Made by a program: the position numbers and the translations under genes
NCBI GenBank assembly: GCA_025963725.1
Contig: JAOQAE010000002.1
Span: forward strand, 571,221 to 635,220
Length of the DNA: 64,000 nucleotides
Direction of reading: 5' to 3'
DNA from: Bacteroidota bacterium
GTDB taxonomy: Bacteria; Bacteroidota; Bacteroidia; 2-12-FULL-35-15
The notes under the pieces: model-generated
What the model saw: only the letters and a program-made list of their open reading frames with translations
The model's database searches: none
Told to the model about the DNA's origin: nothing
Shown here: in pieces, positions 52,491-62,043 of the stretch
Layout: every line of letters begins with the position of its first letter
Numbering within the stretch: position 1 is the first letter of the stretch

Positions 52491-53033
52491 TCATTTTATT
52501 TTCTCTATTACCTTTAACAGCGAGCTCACCGCACGATCCAGCTCCTGCGCGGTTGGTTCATCCTTCGGCATTCCAGCAGCATCGAACCTGCTTCTTGCGC
52601 CGCTGATCAGCAAAGCGGTGTCGCCGGTAAAGTTCGCTTCCAGCGTTCTCATGATCAGCTGCAGCGATTCAAATGCCTTCTCTCCCATTCCGGATGCAAC
52701 GATCAGGGCGGTTGGCTTCTTCGCAAAAATAATGGTGGACACCATCCATTCAAGCGCGTTCTTGAGCGAGCCCGGCAGGCTGAACACATACTCAGGTGTG
52801 CAGATGATCACGCCGTCCGCTTTTCGTACCAGCTGGCGAAAGGCTTTTACGGAAGCCGGCGCCTGCTCATTATCAAGATCGGGATTAAAATGCGGAAGAC
52901 TGTCGATTCCCGTGAAGAGCTCCACGTTCACTTCTGCTGAATACTTTTCCTTTATAAACTTAAGGATCGATTCATTGATGGAATTCCTGCGCGTGCTGCC
53001 GGAGATGGCGAGGATGTTTTTCTTTGGTGTCAT
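52491..53033 (-). CDS. NAD(P)H-dependent FMN reductase-like flavodoxin-fold protein
   Basis: This 180-residue protein has the FMN-binding loop ISGSTRRNSIN (about residues 9-19) and the second flavin loop TPEYVFSLPGSLKNALEW (about 79-96), as in ArsH/ChrR/YieF-type NADPH-dependent FMN reductases. Substrate may be quinones, azo compounds or metals; unknown. It is divided by 35 bases from the TPR gene on the same strand. Confidence 0.93.
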   Translation of the reverse strand: MTPKKNILAISGSTRRNSINESILKFIKEKYSAEVNVELFTGIDSLPHFNPDLDNEQAPASVKAFRQLVRKADGVIICTPEYVFSLPGSLKNALEWMVSTIIFAKKPTALIVASGMGEKAFESLQLIMRTLEANFTGDTALLISGARSRFDAAGMPKDEPTAQELDRAVSSLLKVIEKIK

Positions 53034-53104
53034 TGGTCATTAAGAACTGCTGGCATTAAGCCATCAAAGATAGGTTTTAGAAAATTTATTTTAACGTGCC
53101 TGCA

Positions 53105-53458
53105 TCATTCGCTTCCGGAATTAATAGCATAAAGAATAAATACCGGGTACAGAAAGGGCAAAATCATAGCAAGCCAAAACAGGCAGCGGAATAAGATCTC
53201 CCGTCTTCCCGTATCAGCGCTTTTAATAAACTGCCGGTCGATCGCCTCTAGCAAAACAAAAACAAAATTCATTACCGATATGTAAATAAGCAAGATGACC
53301 ACACCAATGGGAAAGATCATTACACCCAGCATCACGGAACGGTCGAGCACATAAAACAGGACGCATGTGAACAGGATCGCAAGCAATCCTGCAACCAGCA
53401 ATCCTTTGTTAAGATGCAGCCGTTTATTTGTCCACCAGGCGGTTTTTGTTAGTTGCAT
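53105..53458 (-). CDS. Small polytopic membrane protein, unknown
   Basis: From ATG 53458 the protein is 117 residues with three membrane segments (about residues 18-37, 45-68 and 90-110). The upstream ATG at 53488 would extend it by 10 Gly/Asn-rich residues encoded in a dispersed repeat region, so it was not used. No family is recognised. It lies 71 bases upstream of the FMN reductase on the same strand. Confidence 0.72.
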   Translation of the reverse strand: MQLTKTAWWTNKRLHLNKGLLVAGLLAILFTCVLFYVLDRSVMLGVMIFPIGVVILLIYISVMNFVFVLLEAIDRQFIKSADTGRREILFRCLFWLAMILPFLYPVFILYAINSGSE

Positions 53459-53848
53459 TGAGTTTAAGTTTAATCCATAGCCACCCACGTTCTCGCCCTT
53501 CGGCTCCGCTCAGGGTGACAGCTCGAACTGACAACACACAGTACGTCAATCATAAACAATCATAAGCGTCGAAGACGATCATCATTTTTTATCATAAAGA
53601 TCCGTGAAGATCAGCGTACCATCACACACAGCCTGCGCCCTTTCTCGATACATTTTCCCAAAAGGAAAAACACTCGAATGACGCCAAAACTGCAAGCATT
53701 TATGAGATCCCGTGTCGTGGCACGGGATGACGGGCTTCGAAAAAGAGAAACACCGAATGACGCCACAAACACTCCGTGCCTCTCCGTGTCCTCCGCTTCT
53801 CCGTGGTAAACTTCTCCACGCTCCAACCTCCTAACTTCCACCTTCTCC
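53459..53848. repeat. 390-base intergenic island of dispersed repeats
   Basis: The gap contains only repeat pieces: a TTCTCGC...CTCGAACTGAC copy (53489-53532), the ACAGTACGTCAATCATAA ... AGCGTCGAAGACGA block (53538-53577), a block ending GATCAGCGTACCAT (about 53579-53626), a degenerate TTCTCGATACATTTT...ACTCGAATGACG copy (53642-53682), an ATCCCGTGTCGTGGCACGGG palindrome (53698-53733) and CTCCGTGCCTCTCCGTGTCC quasi-repeats (53771-53810). No reading frame or RNA gene was seen. Confidence 0.75.
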
Positions 53849-56800
53849 CTAACTCCCCGGCTTCACAACCTCCACCCATTTCCCCGGCTTCCTCGAATTG
53901 ATCGTATTATCATACATCGCCTCGCAATACACCGTAGGCAGGTAATAGCGCCCTACATACGCAGCATTCAGCACAATGCGGAACGTTTTTGATTTCGCCG
54001 GCGACACATCAAAATAAGTGTACACCCTGTCATCGCGGATATCCTGGTAGGTCGGGTAATCGCTCTTGATCACGCTTTCCGCTTCATCCATTCGCACATT
54101 ATGAATTTCCCATCCGCTCGGGAAGATCTGCGACAATGCCATCTGCAGGTATTCTCCGCGTGCTCCCGGATTGGTAATTGTTACTTCCGCAATGAAATCC
54201 GTTCCCTGCTCCAGCCTGCTTACATCGATGGCACCACCGCCCATGCCGGTATAATTCACCTGCATTTCCAGGTCGTTCGATGCAGCGCTCTGGTCGCCTG
54301 TTTCCGGAATTCCTTCCAGGATGAGGCGGGCAAATAAGATCCCGGTTCCGCTGTTGGTCACCGAAACAGTTCCTGCTGAAGCGCCTTTCAGCTGCATGTC
54401 GATCTGCTTCAACGGCAGCTTAGTGTTAAGTGCCACAGGTGTTTTGTTGTCTATTTGTACGTTGTAGCGCATCTCTCCGCCTGCCCCGTTCGCACCCGCA
54501 AATTTGGATACGGCAATAAGGCAATACGCTGTGGTCTGCGTGCTCATCCAGTAATTCGAGCTCAGCGATCTTGCAACCTCTTTCAGCACTGTTCCTGCTT
54601 TTGCTTTCATGTCGAGCAGCGTCAGTGTTTCAAGGATCATTGCTTCATCACGTTCATCGGAGCCATAGCTGTAGGCCAGCTCGCGGTACTCGGGCACGGA
54701 GGTGGCAAGGCTCGTGATCAGCTTGCGTGCGGTTTCCGGCTGGCCTGCTTTTACATAAGCTGCTGCCAGCCTCCATTTCGCGGCAAGCGACAGTTCCGGA
54801 TATTCCTTCAGCCTGTTCATTGCGCCCAGCTCCGGTGCTTTTGCAAGGGCAAGCGTGTAAAGGCGGTATGCCTGGTCGAGGTCATTGTTGTACCACCAAT
54901 AGTTCTCCACCTTTTTGTTTGGCGACCATGCATTGGCCTTGTTGCGCTGGTAGCGCTTCCAGTTGTCGAGGAATCCCGGCGGAAGGCTGTAGCCTTTCAT
55001 TTCCGCTTCAATCATGAAATGGCCCGAATAGCTCGTTCCCCAATCGCTTGCATCGTATTGCCCCGGCCAGTAGCTCATGCCGCCGCCGGCCACCTGGAAT
55101 TGCTTCAGGCGCTCGATCCCGGCCCTGATGTTCTTATCGATCGCGATCTTATAATCGCTGTTCAGCTCCATGATATCTGCAAGGTACAATTGCGGGAAAA
55201 CCGCAGATGTGGTTTGCTCCACGCAGCCATGCGGGTATTCGAGAAGATACTTCAAACGCTCGCCGAGATTGATCGGCGGGATGGATGAAAGCTCCACCGT
55301 TCCTTTGTTGGTGCCGGTCATCCCTGCCGGCGTATACGGCGTGCTCCAGGTCTTGCCCGCTTCCACAATGCCTTCCACCACGTTCACTACTTTCGGGTTC
55401 GGATTGCGCACATCTATCTCTATGTCGTATGTTGCTTTTTCGGAGCCGCTGGTTGCAATGATCTTCACTTTTCCAACTCCCAGCATCGAATTCACCTTCA
55501 GCTTGAAGTTCACTACATCATCTCCCTCCTCTTTGAAAGAAATGGATTTCGAAGTACCGTCCACAGCGCTGAACATATTATTGGCCTGGATCTCCACCTT
55601 CACATTCTTCACCTGTTTTTCCATCGCGAAAACGGTGACGGGCAAGTCCACTTCCTCACCCGGCCCAACTACGCGGGGCAGTGTGCCGAGGATCATCAGC
55701 GGCGTGCGGACAGGTGTTGTTTTATCGGAGGAGCCGTAAGCGCCTTTGTTCCCGGCGATGATCATTGTCCGCACCGATCCTACATACTGCGGCATCATGA
55801 ACTCGATCGTTTTCTTTTCGCCTTTGCCAAGCTGGAAAGGGCCGAAGAATTTCACCATCGGCTTGAAGCGGTTGGCTTTGTTTCCGCCTTTCGCGTCGAG
55901 GTCGCCATCGCCGCCTATCGCGAGGATGCGTGACAATTCCGCTCCGAATGCGCCCATCACCATATCGTACATATCCCAGGTTTTTACACCCAGCGCTTCA
56001 CGGGCATAGAACGCAGCCCATGGATCGGGTGTTTTAAAGCGCGTGAGATCGAGCAATCCTTCATCCACGATGGCTACCGTATAGGTCATTTCCTTGCCTT
56101 CTTTTTCGGATACGGTAAAGCTGCATTTCGACTCGGGCTTCCATACTTCAGGCGTTGTTACAACGGGGTTCAGGTGCGTGGATGGATCTTCCACGGTGAT
56201 CGGGATCACGCCGTACAGGCGGATCGGGAGGTCGTTAATGGTTTGCGCATGCGGCTGCACCAGCGTTACATTCACATACACGTTCGGTGTCATGTCGGGC
56301 GTTACCTTGAACGAATAATTTGTTTCTCCTTTCTTTGTATCCGCCCAATAAGCTTTCAGTACTTTTGATCCGCTCTCGATGCTGATGAGCGCACGGCCTT
56401 CACCGCTCGATGGAATGATCAGCTTCACTTCCTCGCCAACATTGTATTGCTTTTTATCGCTGCTGAAGGAAAGCAGTGTTGCGCCTTCATTTCCTTTCGG
56501 TGAAGGGCCTGCCCAGGATGGCCAGTCGATGTAAACCGTTTGCCCTGTTGTATGCCCGCTTTCCTCATCGGTTACGCGCACGTAGAATCTTCCCCAATCG
56601 GGACGGTTCACACGCAGCGGGAATTGGCCTTTACCGTTGGAGGTCGTGATCTCCATCTGCTGGTACGCTTCCTTGTAATTATTTCCCACATAATTCGCGA
56701 GGTCGCCATCGTAGCTGTCCCACCACCATTTCCACGATACTTTAAAGATCTGCACTTTCAGCTTGCGCGATACAGGTTTTCCGTCAGGATCGAGCGTTGC

Positions 56801-59437
56801 AATTTTTACGATGTGATTGGTATCGGTCACGAGCATCCCGCTGAACTTGTTGCCCTCCGGCACTTTCATCCCTACATAGGAACTGTAGGGCGAATACGGC
56901 ATCGAGAACTGGTCGACGCTGAATGCACCGCCCTGCTCAAATACGCGCACCTTAAAGCTGGCGCGGAGCATGCCGGGCGCTGCATCGTTCACATTGATGT
57001 TCGGCTTCACCATGGCAATGCCCTGCTCATTCAGGTTATCGTCGAAGATCGTTTGTGCTTCCGAAGTGAAATCACGCGCAATATCATCGAATACATAATC
57101 TTCATATTTCTTGAATTGTGTCTGCGTTTCGCTCAGCGTTACCTCCACCTTTGCGTTGAGGTTCTTTGCCACGGCGCCATGCAGCCACTTTACGGTAAGC
57201 GTTCCGGCAGCATCTTTTTTTGCCACCGATAATTTATCAGCATTGAAATCAAGATCTATCTTCAGCCTGTTCGGCATAATGGTCTCTATCTTGATATTCT
57301 TTGTGAACCAGGCCCCGCCAACTTTTACGCGTGCCGTCCAGTTGCCTGTCGGCGATGACTTTTCAGTTGTTGTTGTGAAATTGTAGAAGCCGTTCAGCCC
57401 TCCCGTTTTTGTCATCTTGCGAAACACTTGTCCCTGCGGATTGAGCAGCTCGAACTGCACCGGGTGGTTCTTCGGCAATGTGTTCAGCTTGTCTTCGAGG
57501 ATGAACGAGAGGAACAATGTATCGCCGGGGCGCCAAACGCCGCGTTCGCCGTAAATAAAGCCTTTGAGCCCTTTCTGCACTTCCTCGCCTCCTACTTCAA
57601 ATGCGCTTACCGACAGTGATGAGCCATCGTCGAGCTTTAGGTAGCCGCGCTGTGCACCGCTCTTCACCATCATCAGGAAAGGTTTTTTCTTGAATGTCGC
57701 TTCACACATTCCTTCTGCATCCGTTTTCAGCGTTTTGATCACCTGCAGCTGGTAATCGTACAGCTCAACCGTTGCATTGGAAACCGGTTTGGTGGTGATG
57801 AGGCTGGTGACCAGGAAATTCATCGAGCCGTCGGTACCGCGCTTAGCGATGAGGCCAAGGTCGGAAGCAAGCACATTCCTGCTTACCTCTTTGTGGCTGT
57901 AATAGGAAGCCGAGCAGGGATTGCCGCGCTCCTGGTAATCGTACTCCTCGTAGTATTCATAATTATCATAATAGTAATCGCCGTAATAATCCCATTCGTG
58001 CTCGTCGTCATCATCGGTGCCGTCTGTCACCGCCTGCAGCTCTTCATTGCCTTCATCCGTAGCTGCTCCGTCGGTGCAGGTGTATGTTGAATATTCTTTT
58101 TTAAAGCTGATGATCACTTTGTAGATCGCGCCCGGCTCCGTCTTGATGAGCTCTGCCAGGTCGAAGGAATAGGTGTTCCATTTGCCGAGGTCCATGGCGC
58201 TTTTCTGCGTGAGCTGGATGGTCTTTTTTAATACAACTTTCCCTACACGCCGTAGCTCCCGCTCGCCTTCAAGGCTGTTCACCTGCAGGAACTGTGGAAT
58301 ATTCTTCTCGTAGATCTTCAGGATCTTCAGGTCGATCGCCTTTAAGCTTACGGCTTTGAAGGGGAAGATCAATCCGTTGGAGTTCGGCAGGATCACTCCT
58401 TTACCGATGAGCTGCACCTCCGGCTTCATCTCTTCGAACATGATCTCCATCAGGTAACGCTCTTTCAGTGGCATCCCCAGCACATTTTTCACGCCCAGCT
58501 CGGCGGTGATCGTTCGTGCCCCGATCTGCCTCGCCTGCGGATACACGCGGATCTCATTTCCTTCGATCACATATTTCAATGTGCTTCCGCCTGTTAATGT
58601 TACCAATCCTTCGAGGTTTTGTCCTTCGAGGATAGGGTCGGAGAACTGCAGCACGGCGTATTGTTCCGGCGACTGGACCACCTTTACATCCACTACTTTA
58701 AAATCGCCCAGGGCAGGAATCTCGATGACCTTGCTTCCTTTGATCTCTGTTCCGATAGAAGCGCCATCCCAGCTCAGCTCTACTTTTCCTGCTTTCTCTG
58801 TGCGCTGAATGCCATCTACTGAAAAGTGATGCGTAGTGCGGTTAGGCTCATGCACCCAGCTGATGGCAAGCTCTTTCCCGTCCTGCACCAGCTTCACGAT
58901 CTTTTCCACCTGTGCCGGATCGGCAACATCGGCCGTGGCCAGCGTCCCATCCAGCCGTTGTGTGCGCAGCGTTCTTTTGTCGGTGGTGGTCATCCCGTCC
59001 ACAAACACTTCATACGATTGCTGCATGGTCTGGAAATCGAACTCAAAGGTTTCGAATTCATCCGGCACATCAAGGATCTCCGAAAGGTAAAATTCAGCCT
59101 TATATTCCGTATTGCTTGGCAGCGTGTGTTCCGGCCTGAACTCGATGGTACGGCTGTCGACCCACACCGCTGTTCCTTTAATGGAAGGCGAAAAGCTGAA
59201 CAGCTTTTTATCCACAGGCTTCCCGATCTCGATCGGCGCCTCCGTTTCATTGGTCAGCAGGATGCGGATCGTGGATTCATTGGAGATGATCCCCGAGGTA
59301 TAAGCGCTGATATAGGCGCTGAATGCAGGGTCTTCATGCGTATCGCCGGAAGGGGAATGCATTTTTGTGAATAGGGTAAGACCGATCAGCGCGGCTGCAA
59401 CTAAGCCCGCGATGAGCAATAAAAGTCGTTTCGACAT
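53849..59437 (-). CDS. Alpha-2-macroglobulin family protein (YfaS-like) with intact thioester
   Basis: This 1862-residue protein has an N-terminal membrane anchor (about residues 4-24, no lipobox). Macroglobulin MG domains follow, with the MG2 entry GFIYGERGVWRPGDTLFLSF (about 630). The bait/A2M region has TYTVAIVDEGLLDLTRFKTP (about 1128). The thioester motif HGCVEQTTSA has Cys1405, then an alpha-alpha thioester-helical domain (LYTLALAKAPELGAMNR) and a C-terminal receptor-like beta domain. Bacterial A2Ms trap proteases covalently to protect the periplasm. An Asp/Glu/Tyr-rich segment (about 471-507) lies inside an MG domain. Unlike E. coli, no PBP1C gene is adjacent. Confidence 0.95.
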   Translation of the reverse strand: MSKRLLLLIAGLVAAALIGLTLFTKMHSPSGDTHEDPAFSAYISAYTSGIISNESTIRILLTNETEAPIEIGKPVDKKLFSFSPSIKGTAVWVDSRTIEFRPEHTLPSNTEYKAEFYLSEILDVPDEFETFEFDFQTMQQSYEVFVDGMTTTDKRTLRTQRLDGTLATADVADPAQVEKIVKLVQDGKELAISWVHEPNRTTHHFSVDGIQRTEKAGKVELSWDGASIGTEIKGSKVIEIPALGDFKVVDVKVVQSPEQYAVLQFSDPILEGQNLEGLVTLTGGSTLKYVIEGNEIRVYPQARQIGARTITAELGVKNVLGMPLKERYLMEIMFEEMKPEVQLIGKGVILPNSNGLIFPFKAVSLKAIDLKILKIYEKNIPQFLQVNSLEGERELRRVGKVVLKKTIQLTQKSAMDLGKWNTYSFDLAELIKTEPGAIYKVIISFKKEYSTYTCTDGAATDEGNEELQAVTDGTDDDDEHEWDYYGDYYYDNYEYYEEYDYQERGNPCSASYYSHKEVSRNVLASDLGLIAKRGTDGSMNFLVTSLITTKPVSNATVELYDYQLQVIKTLKTDAEGMCEATFKKKPFLMMVKSGAQRGYLKLDDGSSLSVSAFEVGGEEVQKGLKGFIYGERGVWRPGDTLFLSFILEDKLNTLPKNHPVQFELLNPQGQVFRKMTKTGGLNGFYNFTTTTEKSSPTGNWTARVKVGGAWFTKNIKIETIMPNRLKIDLDFNADKLSVAKKDAAGTLTVKWLHGAVAKNLNAKVEVTLSETQTQFKKYEDYVFDDIARDFTSEAQTIFDDNLNEQGIAMVKPNINVNDAAPGMLRASFKVRVFEQGGAFSVDQFSMPYSPYSSYVGMKVPEGNKFSGMLVTDTNHIVKIATLDPDGKPVSRKLKVQIFKVSWKWWWDSYDGDLANYVGNNYKEAYQQMEITTSNGKGQFPLRVNRPDWGRFYVRVTDEESGHTTGQTVYIDWPSWAGPSPKGNEGATLLSFSSDKKQYNVGEEVKLIIPSSGEGRALISIESGSKVLKAYWADTKKGETNYSFKVTPDMTPNVYVNVTLVQPHAQTINDLPIRLYGVIPITVEDPSTHLNPVVTTPEVWKPESKCSFTVSEKEGKEMTYTVAIVDEGLLDLTRFKTPDPWAAFYAREALGVKTWDMYDMVMGAFGAELSRILAIGGDGDLDAKGGNKANRFKPMVKFFGPFQLGKGEKKTIEFMMPQYVGSVRTMIIAGNKGAYGSSDKTTPVRTPLMILGTLPRVVGPGEEVDLPVTVFAMEKQVKNVKVEIQANNMFSAVDGTSKSISFKEEGDDVVNFKLKVNSMLGVGKVKIIATSGSEKATYDIEIDVRNPNPKVVNVVEGIVEAGKTWSTPYTPAGMTGTNKGTVELSSIPPINLGERLKYLLEYPHGCVEQTTSAVFPQLYLADIMELNSDYKIAIDKNIRAGIERLKQFQVAGGGMSYWPGQYDASDWGTSYSGHFMIEAEMKGYSLPPGFLDNWKRYQRNKANAWSPNKKVENYWWYNNDLDQAYRLYTLALAKAPELGAMNRLKEYPELSLAAKWRLAAAYVKAGQPETARKLITSLATSVPEYRELAYSYGSDERDEAMILETLTLLDMKAKAGTVLKEVARSLSSNYWMSTQTTAYCLIAVSKFAGANGAGGEMRYNVQIDNKTPVALNTKLPLKQIDMQLKGASAGTVSVTNSGTGILFARLILEGIPETGDQSAASNDLEMQVNYTGMGGGAIDVSRLEQGTDFIAEVTITNPGARGEYLQMALSQIFPSGWEIHNVRMDEAESVIKSDYPTYQDIRDDRVYTYFDVSPAKSKTFRIVLNAAYVGRYYLPTVYCEAMYDNTINSRKPGKWVEVVKPGS

Positions 59438-59720
59438 TTGCCTTGGAAGTTTATAGGGTTATTGATAGGGTGTGGTTTGGTCTTTCAAATGTAGGGCAAA
59501 AAAGCAATCTGTTATAAATTGTTAAATAATATTTCTGGAACGTATTTTGAATGAACTTTATACGTCATAGGTTCGTTATCAGATCGACAAAAGCGCCGTT
59601 CATCACATTTATTTTAAAAAGCATTTAAATCTGCGTTCAATAATGGAGAGATTCGTAAATTCGTGAAAATTCGGAATTGTGTGTGTTAGTAAGAGTAATG
59701 TACAGTTAGATGTTAATAGC

Positions 59721-59806
59721 GTCAGTTCGAGTAGCGAGGTACGAGCATATCGAGAACAAGCCACCCGCTTTCTCGATACTCTCCCTTCGGTCGAACTCGA
59801 AATGAC
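59721..59806. repeat. Inverted pair of the TTCTCGA...TCGAAcTGAC repeat
   Basis: The left arm GTCAGTTCGAG ... CATATCGAGAAC (59721-59757) and right arm TTTCTCGATACTCTCCCTTC ... CGAACTCGAAATGAC (59769-59806) are inverted copies of the dispersed family, each with a different core. Confidence 0.7.
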
Positions 59807-59815
59807 CCGCGCACG

Positions 59816-59882
59816 CATCGTAATTCGTAGATTAGTACAGATTCGTAATTCGTAGATTAGTAAACATTCGTAATTCGTAAAT
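59816..59882 (+). repeat. 25-bp tandem repeat ending at a start codon, copy C
   Basis: About 2.6 units with an exact 25-base period (CGTAATTCGTAGATTAGTAC, AG; ATTCGTAATTCGTAGATTAG, TAAAC; ATTCGTAATTCGTAAAT) run directly into the ctp ATG at 59883, in the same orientation relative to the gene as copies A and B. Confidence 0.88.
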
Positions 59883-61970
59883 ATGAAAATCAATAAAAAA
59901 GTACTGTTCCTGCTCCCGGTTGCCGCGCTTGCGGCCTTCTCGTATACGTACAAGGCGCAGGCCGACAAGGATGAGGCGATCGATCAGATCCTGATGCAGA
60001 GCCTTAACAATGTTCATTATTCGCCGCTTACGCTGAATGATGATTTTTCGGAAAAGGTGTTCAAGCTGTACATGCAGCGCCTCGATTACAATAAAAAATT
60101 CTTACTGCAGTCGGATGTGGATGAGCTCAAAAAGCTGAACCATTCCATAGATGAGGACATCAGCACCGGGCACTTCGGCTTCTTCGATAAGTCCTACGGC
60201 ATTATTACAAAACGTGTTGATGAAGCACAGGCGTATTACAAGGAGATCCTGTCACAGCCTTTCGACTTTTCAAAGGACGAGGAGATCGAGCTCGATGAGG
60301 AAAAGCTGAGCTTCGCGAAAAACACCGCAGAGCTGAAGGAAGCATGGAGGAAATCCCTGAAATACCAGGTGCTTGCACGCATGGTGGAAATGTCGGATAA
60401 CCAGGACAAGGCCAAAGCGAAAAGCGACACGGTGACGATGAAATCGAAAGAAACGCTGGAGGCTGATGCACGCAAAAAAGTATTGAAAAGCAACGACGAT
60501 TATTTTAAGCGCATCAAAGAGTTTGACCGCAACGACCGTCTTGCCGTTTACTTTAATTCCATTACCGGGATCTACGATCCGCATACCGAATTCTTTCCTC
60601 CGAAGGACAAAGCTAATTTCGACATCAGCATGAGCGGACAGCTCGAAGGCATTGGTGCGCAGCTACAGGAGAAAGACGGCTACATAAAAGTATCGAGCAT
60701 TGTTCCCGGCAGCGCTTCCTGGAAACAGGGGCAATTAAAGCCCGGCGACCTGATCTTAAAGGTAGCGCAGGGTTCGAATGAGCCGGTTGACCTTACAGAC
60801 ATGCGCATGGATGATGTGCTTCCATTGATCCGCGGTAAAAAAGGCACGGAAGTGCGCCTTACGGTAAGAAAGCCGGATGGCAGCACAACGGTGATCCCGC
60901 TGATCCGCGACATCGTGGTGATCGAGGAAAGCTATGCACAATCGGTGATCCTCAAAGGCAAAAAGAACATCGGCTACATCAAGCTGCCTTCCTTCTATGC
61001 CGATTTTAACGGCAACGGGGGCAGAAGCTGCTCAAAAGACATTAAGAAAGAGCTCGAGAAACTGAAAGCAGAGCACGTGGATGGCGTGATCCTCGACCTT
61101 CGCTACAATGGCGGCGGCTCATTGCCGGATGTTGTGGATATGGCCGGACTGTTCATCGACAAAGGCCCGATCGTACAGGTGAAGCAGAAAACAGGTGTGC
61201 CGCAGGTGCTGGAGGATAAAGATCCTTCAACAATATATGACGGGCCACTGGTGGTGATGGTGAATTCCAACTCCGCTTCAGCATCCGAGATTATGGCTGC
61301 AGCGATCCAGGACTACAAGCGCGGTGTGATCGTTGGAACGTCCCCGGCAAGCTTTGGAAAAGGGACCGTTCAGCGCTTTTACGACCTGGATGATTACCTG
61401 CCTGCACAATACAATACGATTAAGCCACTCGGGCAGGTGAAGATCACCACCCAGAAGTTCTATCGCATCAATGGCGGAGCCACACAGCTGAAAGGTGTGA
61501 TCCCCGATATTGTTCTTCCTGACCCGTATTACCTGCTCGACCAGGGCGAAAAGGAACAGGATTACCCGATGGCATGGGATGAGATCGCTCCGGCAAAATA
61601 CACTGCATGGAAGCCAGCCTACTCTGTCGACAAGCTGAAATCAAACAGCGAAGGCCGTGTGAAAAGCAGCGCGGGCTTCGGTATCCTCAACGATGCTGCA
61701 AAGCGTTTGAAAAAGCAAAAGGACAACACCATCGTTTCCCTGAACTTCGACAAATATGTTGCCGAGCAAAAGAAGAACAAAGAGGAAGCGAAGAAAATGG
61801 ATGAGCTCGACAAGGAGATCCTTTCCATGGAGATCAGCACGCTGAAAGCAGATGAAACTGCCGCCTCTGCCGATTCGGTAACTGTTGCCAAGAAAAAAGA
61901 TTTTTACAAAGCGCTGAAAAAAGATATTTACCTGAATGAGACTGTATCGATCATCAATGAGATGAAGTAG
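59883..61970 (+). CDS. C-terminal processing protease (Tsp/Prc type, S41)
   Basis: This 695-residue protein has a signal peptide (MKINKKVLFLLPVAALAAF) and a Tsp N-terminal domain (about 30-230; FSEKVFKLYMQRLDYNKKFL). A PDZ domain (about 245-330; LEGIGAQLQEKDGYIKVSSI) is followed by the S41 catalytic domain with Ser466 in NSNSASASEIMAA and Lys493 in SFGKGTVQRF, the Ser-Lys dyad. A charged C-terminal tail (about 600-695) is of the DUF3340 type. It degrades or trims periplasmic proteins and wall hydrolases in other bacteria. It is divergent from the A2M gene, preceded directly by a 25-bp repeat and followed by a terminator. Confidence 0.96.
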   Translation: MKINKKVLFLLPVAALAAFSYTYKAQADKDEAIDQILMQSLNNVHYSPLTLNDDFSEKVFKLYMQRLDYNKKFLLQSDVDELKKLNHSIDEDISTGHFGFFDKSYGIITKRVDEAQAYYKEILSQPFDFSKDEEIELDEEKLSFAKNTAELKEAWRKSLKYQVLARMVEMSDNQDKAKAKSDTVTMKSKETLEADARKKVLKSNDDYFKRIKEFDRNDRLAVYFNSITGIYDPHTEFFPPKDKANFDISMSGQLEGIGAQLQEKDGYIKVSSIVPGSASWKQGQLKPGDLILKVAQGSNEPVDLTDMRMDDVLPLIRGKKGTEVRLTVRKPDGSTTVIPLIRDIVVIEESYAQSVILKGKKNIGYIKLPSFYADFNGNGGRSCSKDIKKELEKLKAEHVDGVILDLRYNGGGSLPDVVDMAGLFIDKGPIVQVKQKTGVPQVLEDKDPSTIYDGPLVVMVNSNSASASEIMAAAIQDYKRGVIVGTSPASFGKGTVQRFYDLDDYLPAQYNTIKPLGQVKITTQKFYRINGGATQLKGVIPDIVLPDPYYLLDQGEKEQDYPMAWDEIAPAKYTAWKPAYSVDKLKSNSEGRVKSSAGFGILNDAAKRLKKQKDNTIVSLNFDKYVAEQKKNKEEAKKMDELDKEILSMEISTLKADETAASADSVTVAKKKDFYKALKKDIYLNETVSIINEMK

Positions 61971-62014
61971 GTTGGAGGTTGAAGGTTGGAGACTGAAGCT
62001 TAAAGGTTATAATT

Positions 62015-62043
62015 AAAATGCCTCTCCGTTGGAGGGGCATTTT
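62015..62043 (+). terminator. Intrinsic terminator of ctp
   Basis: AAAATGCCTCTCC (62015-62027) and GGAGGGGCATTTT (62031-62043) form a 13-bp stem with one mismatch and a GTT loop, followed by T residues, 45 bases after the ctp stop. Confidence 0.85.

Larger units (their letters stand above)
59438..59882. other. 445-base divergent gap with promoter-like and repeat sequences
   Basis: The left part is the A2M control region: on the minus strand TACATTTG (plus 59486-59493) matches the -7 box, with TTTA 21 bases upstream, predicting a short leader. The middle (59500-59710) is AT-rich with no feature seen. The right part holds an inverted repeat pair (59721-59806) and the 25-bp repeat before ctp. 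No reading frame or tRNA was seen. Confidence 0.55.
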
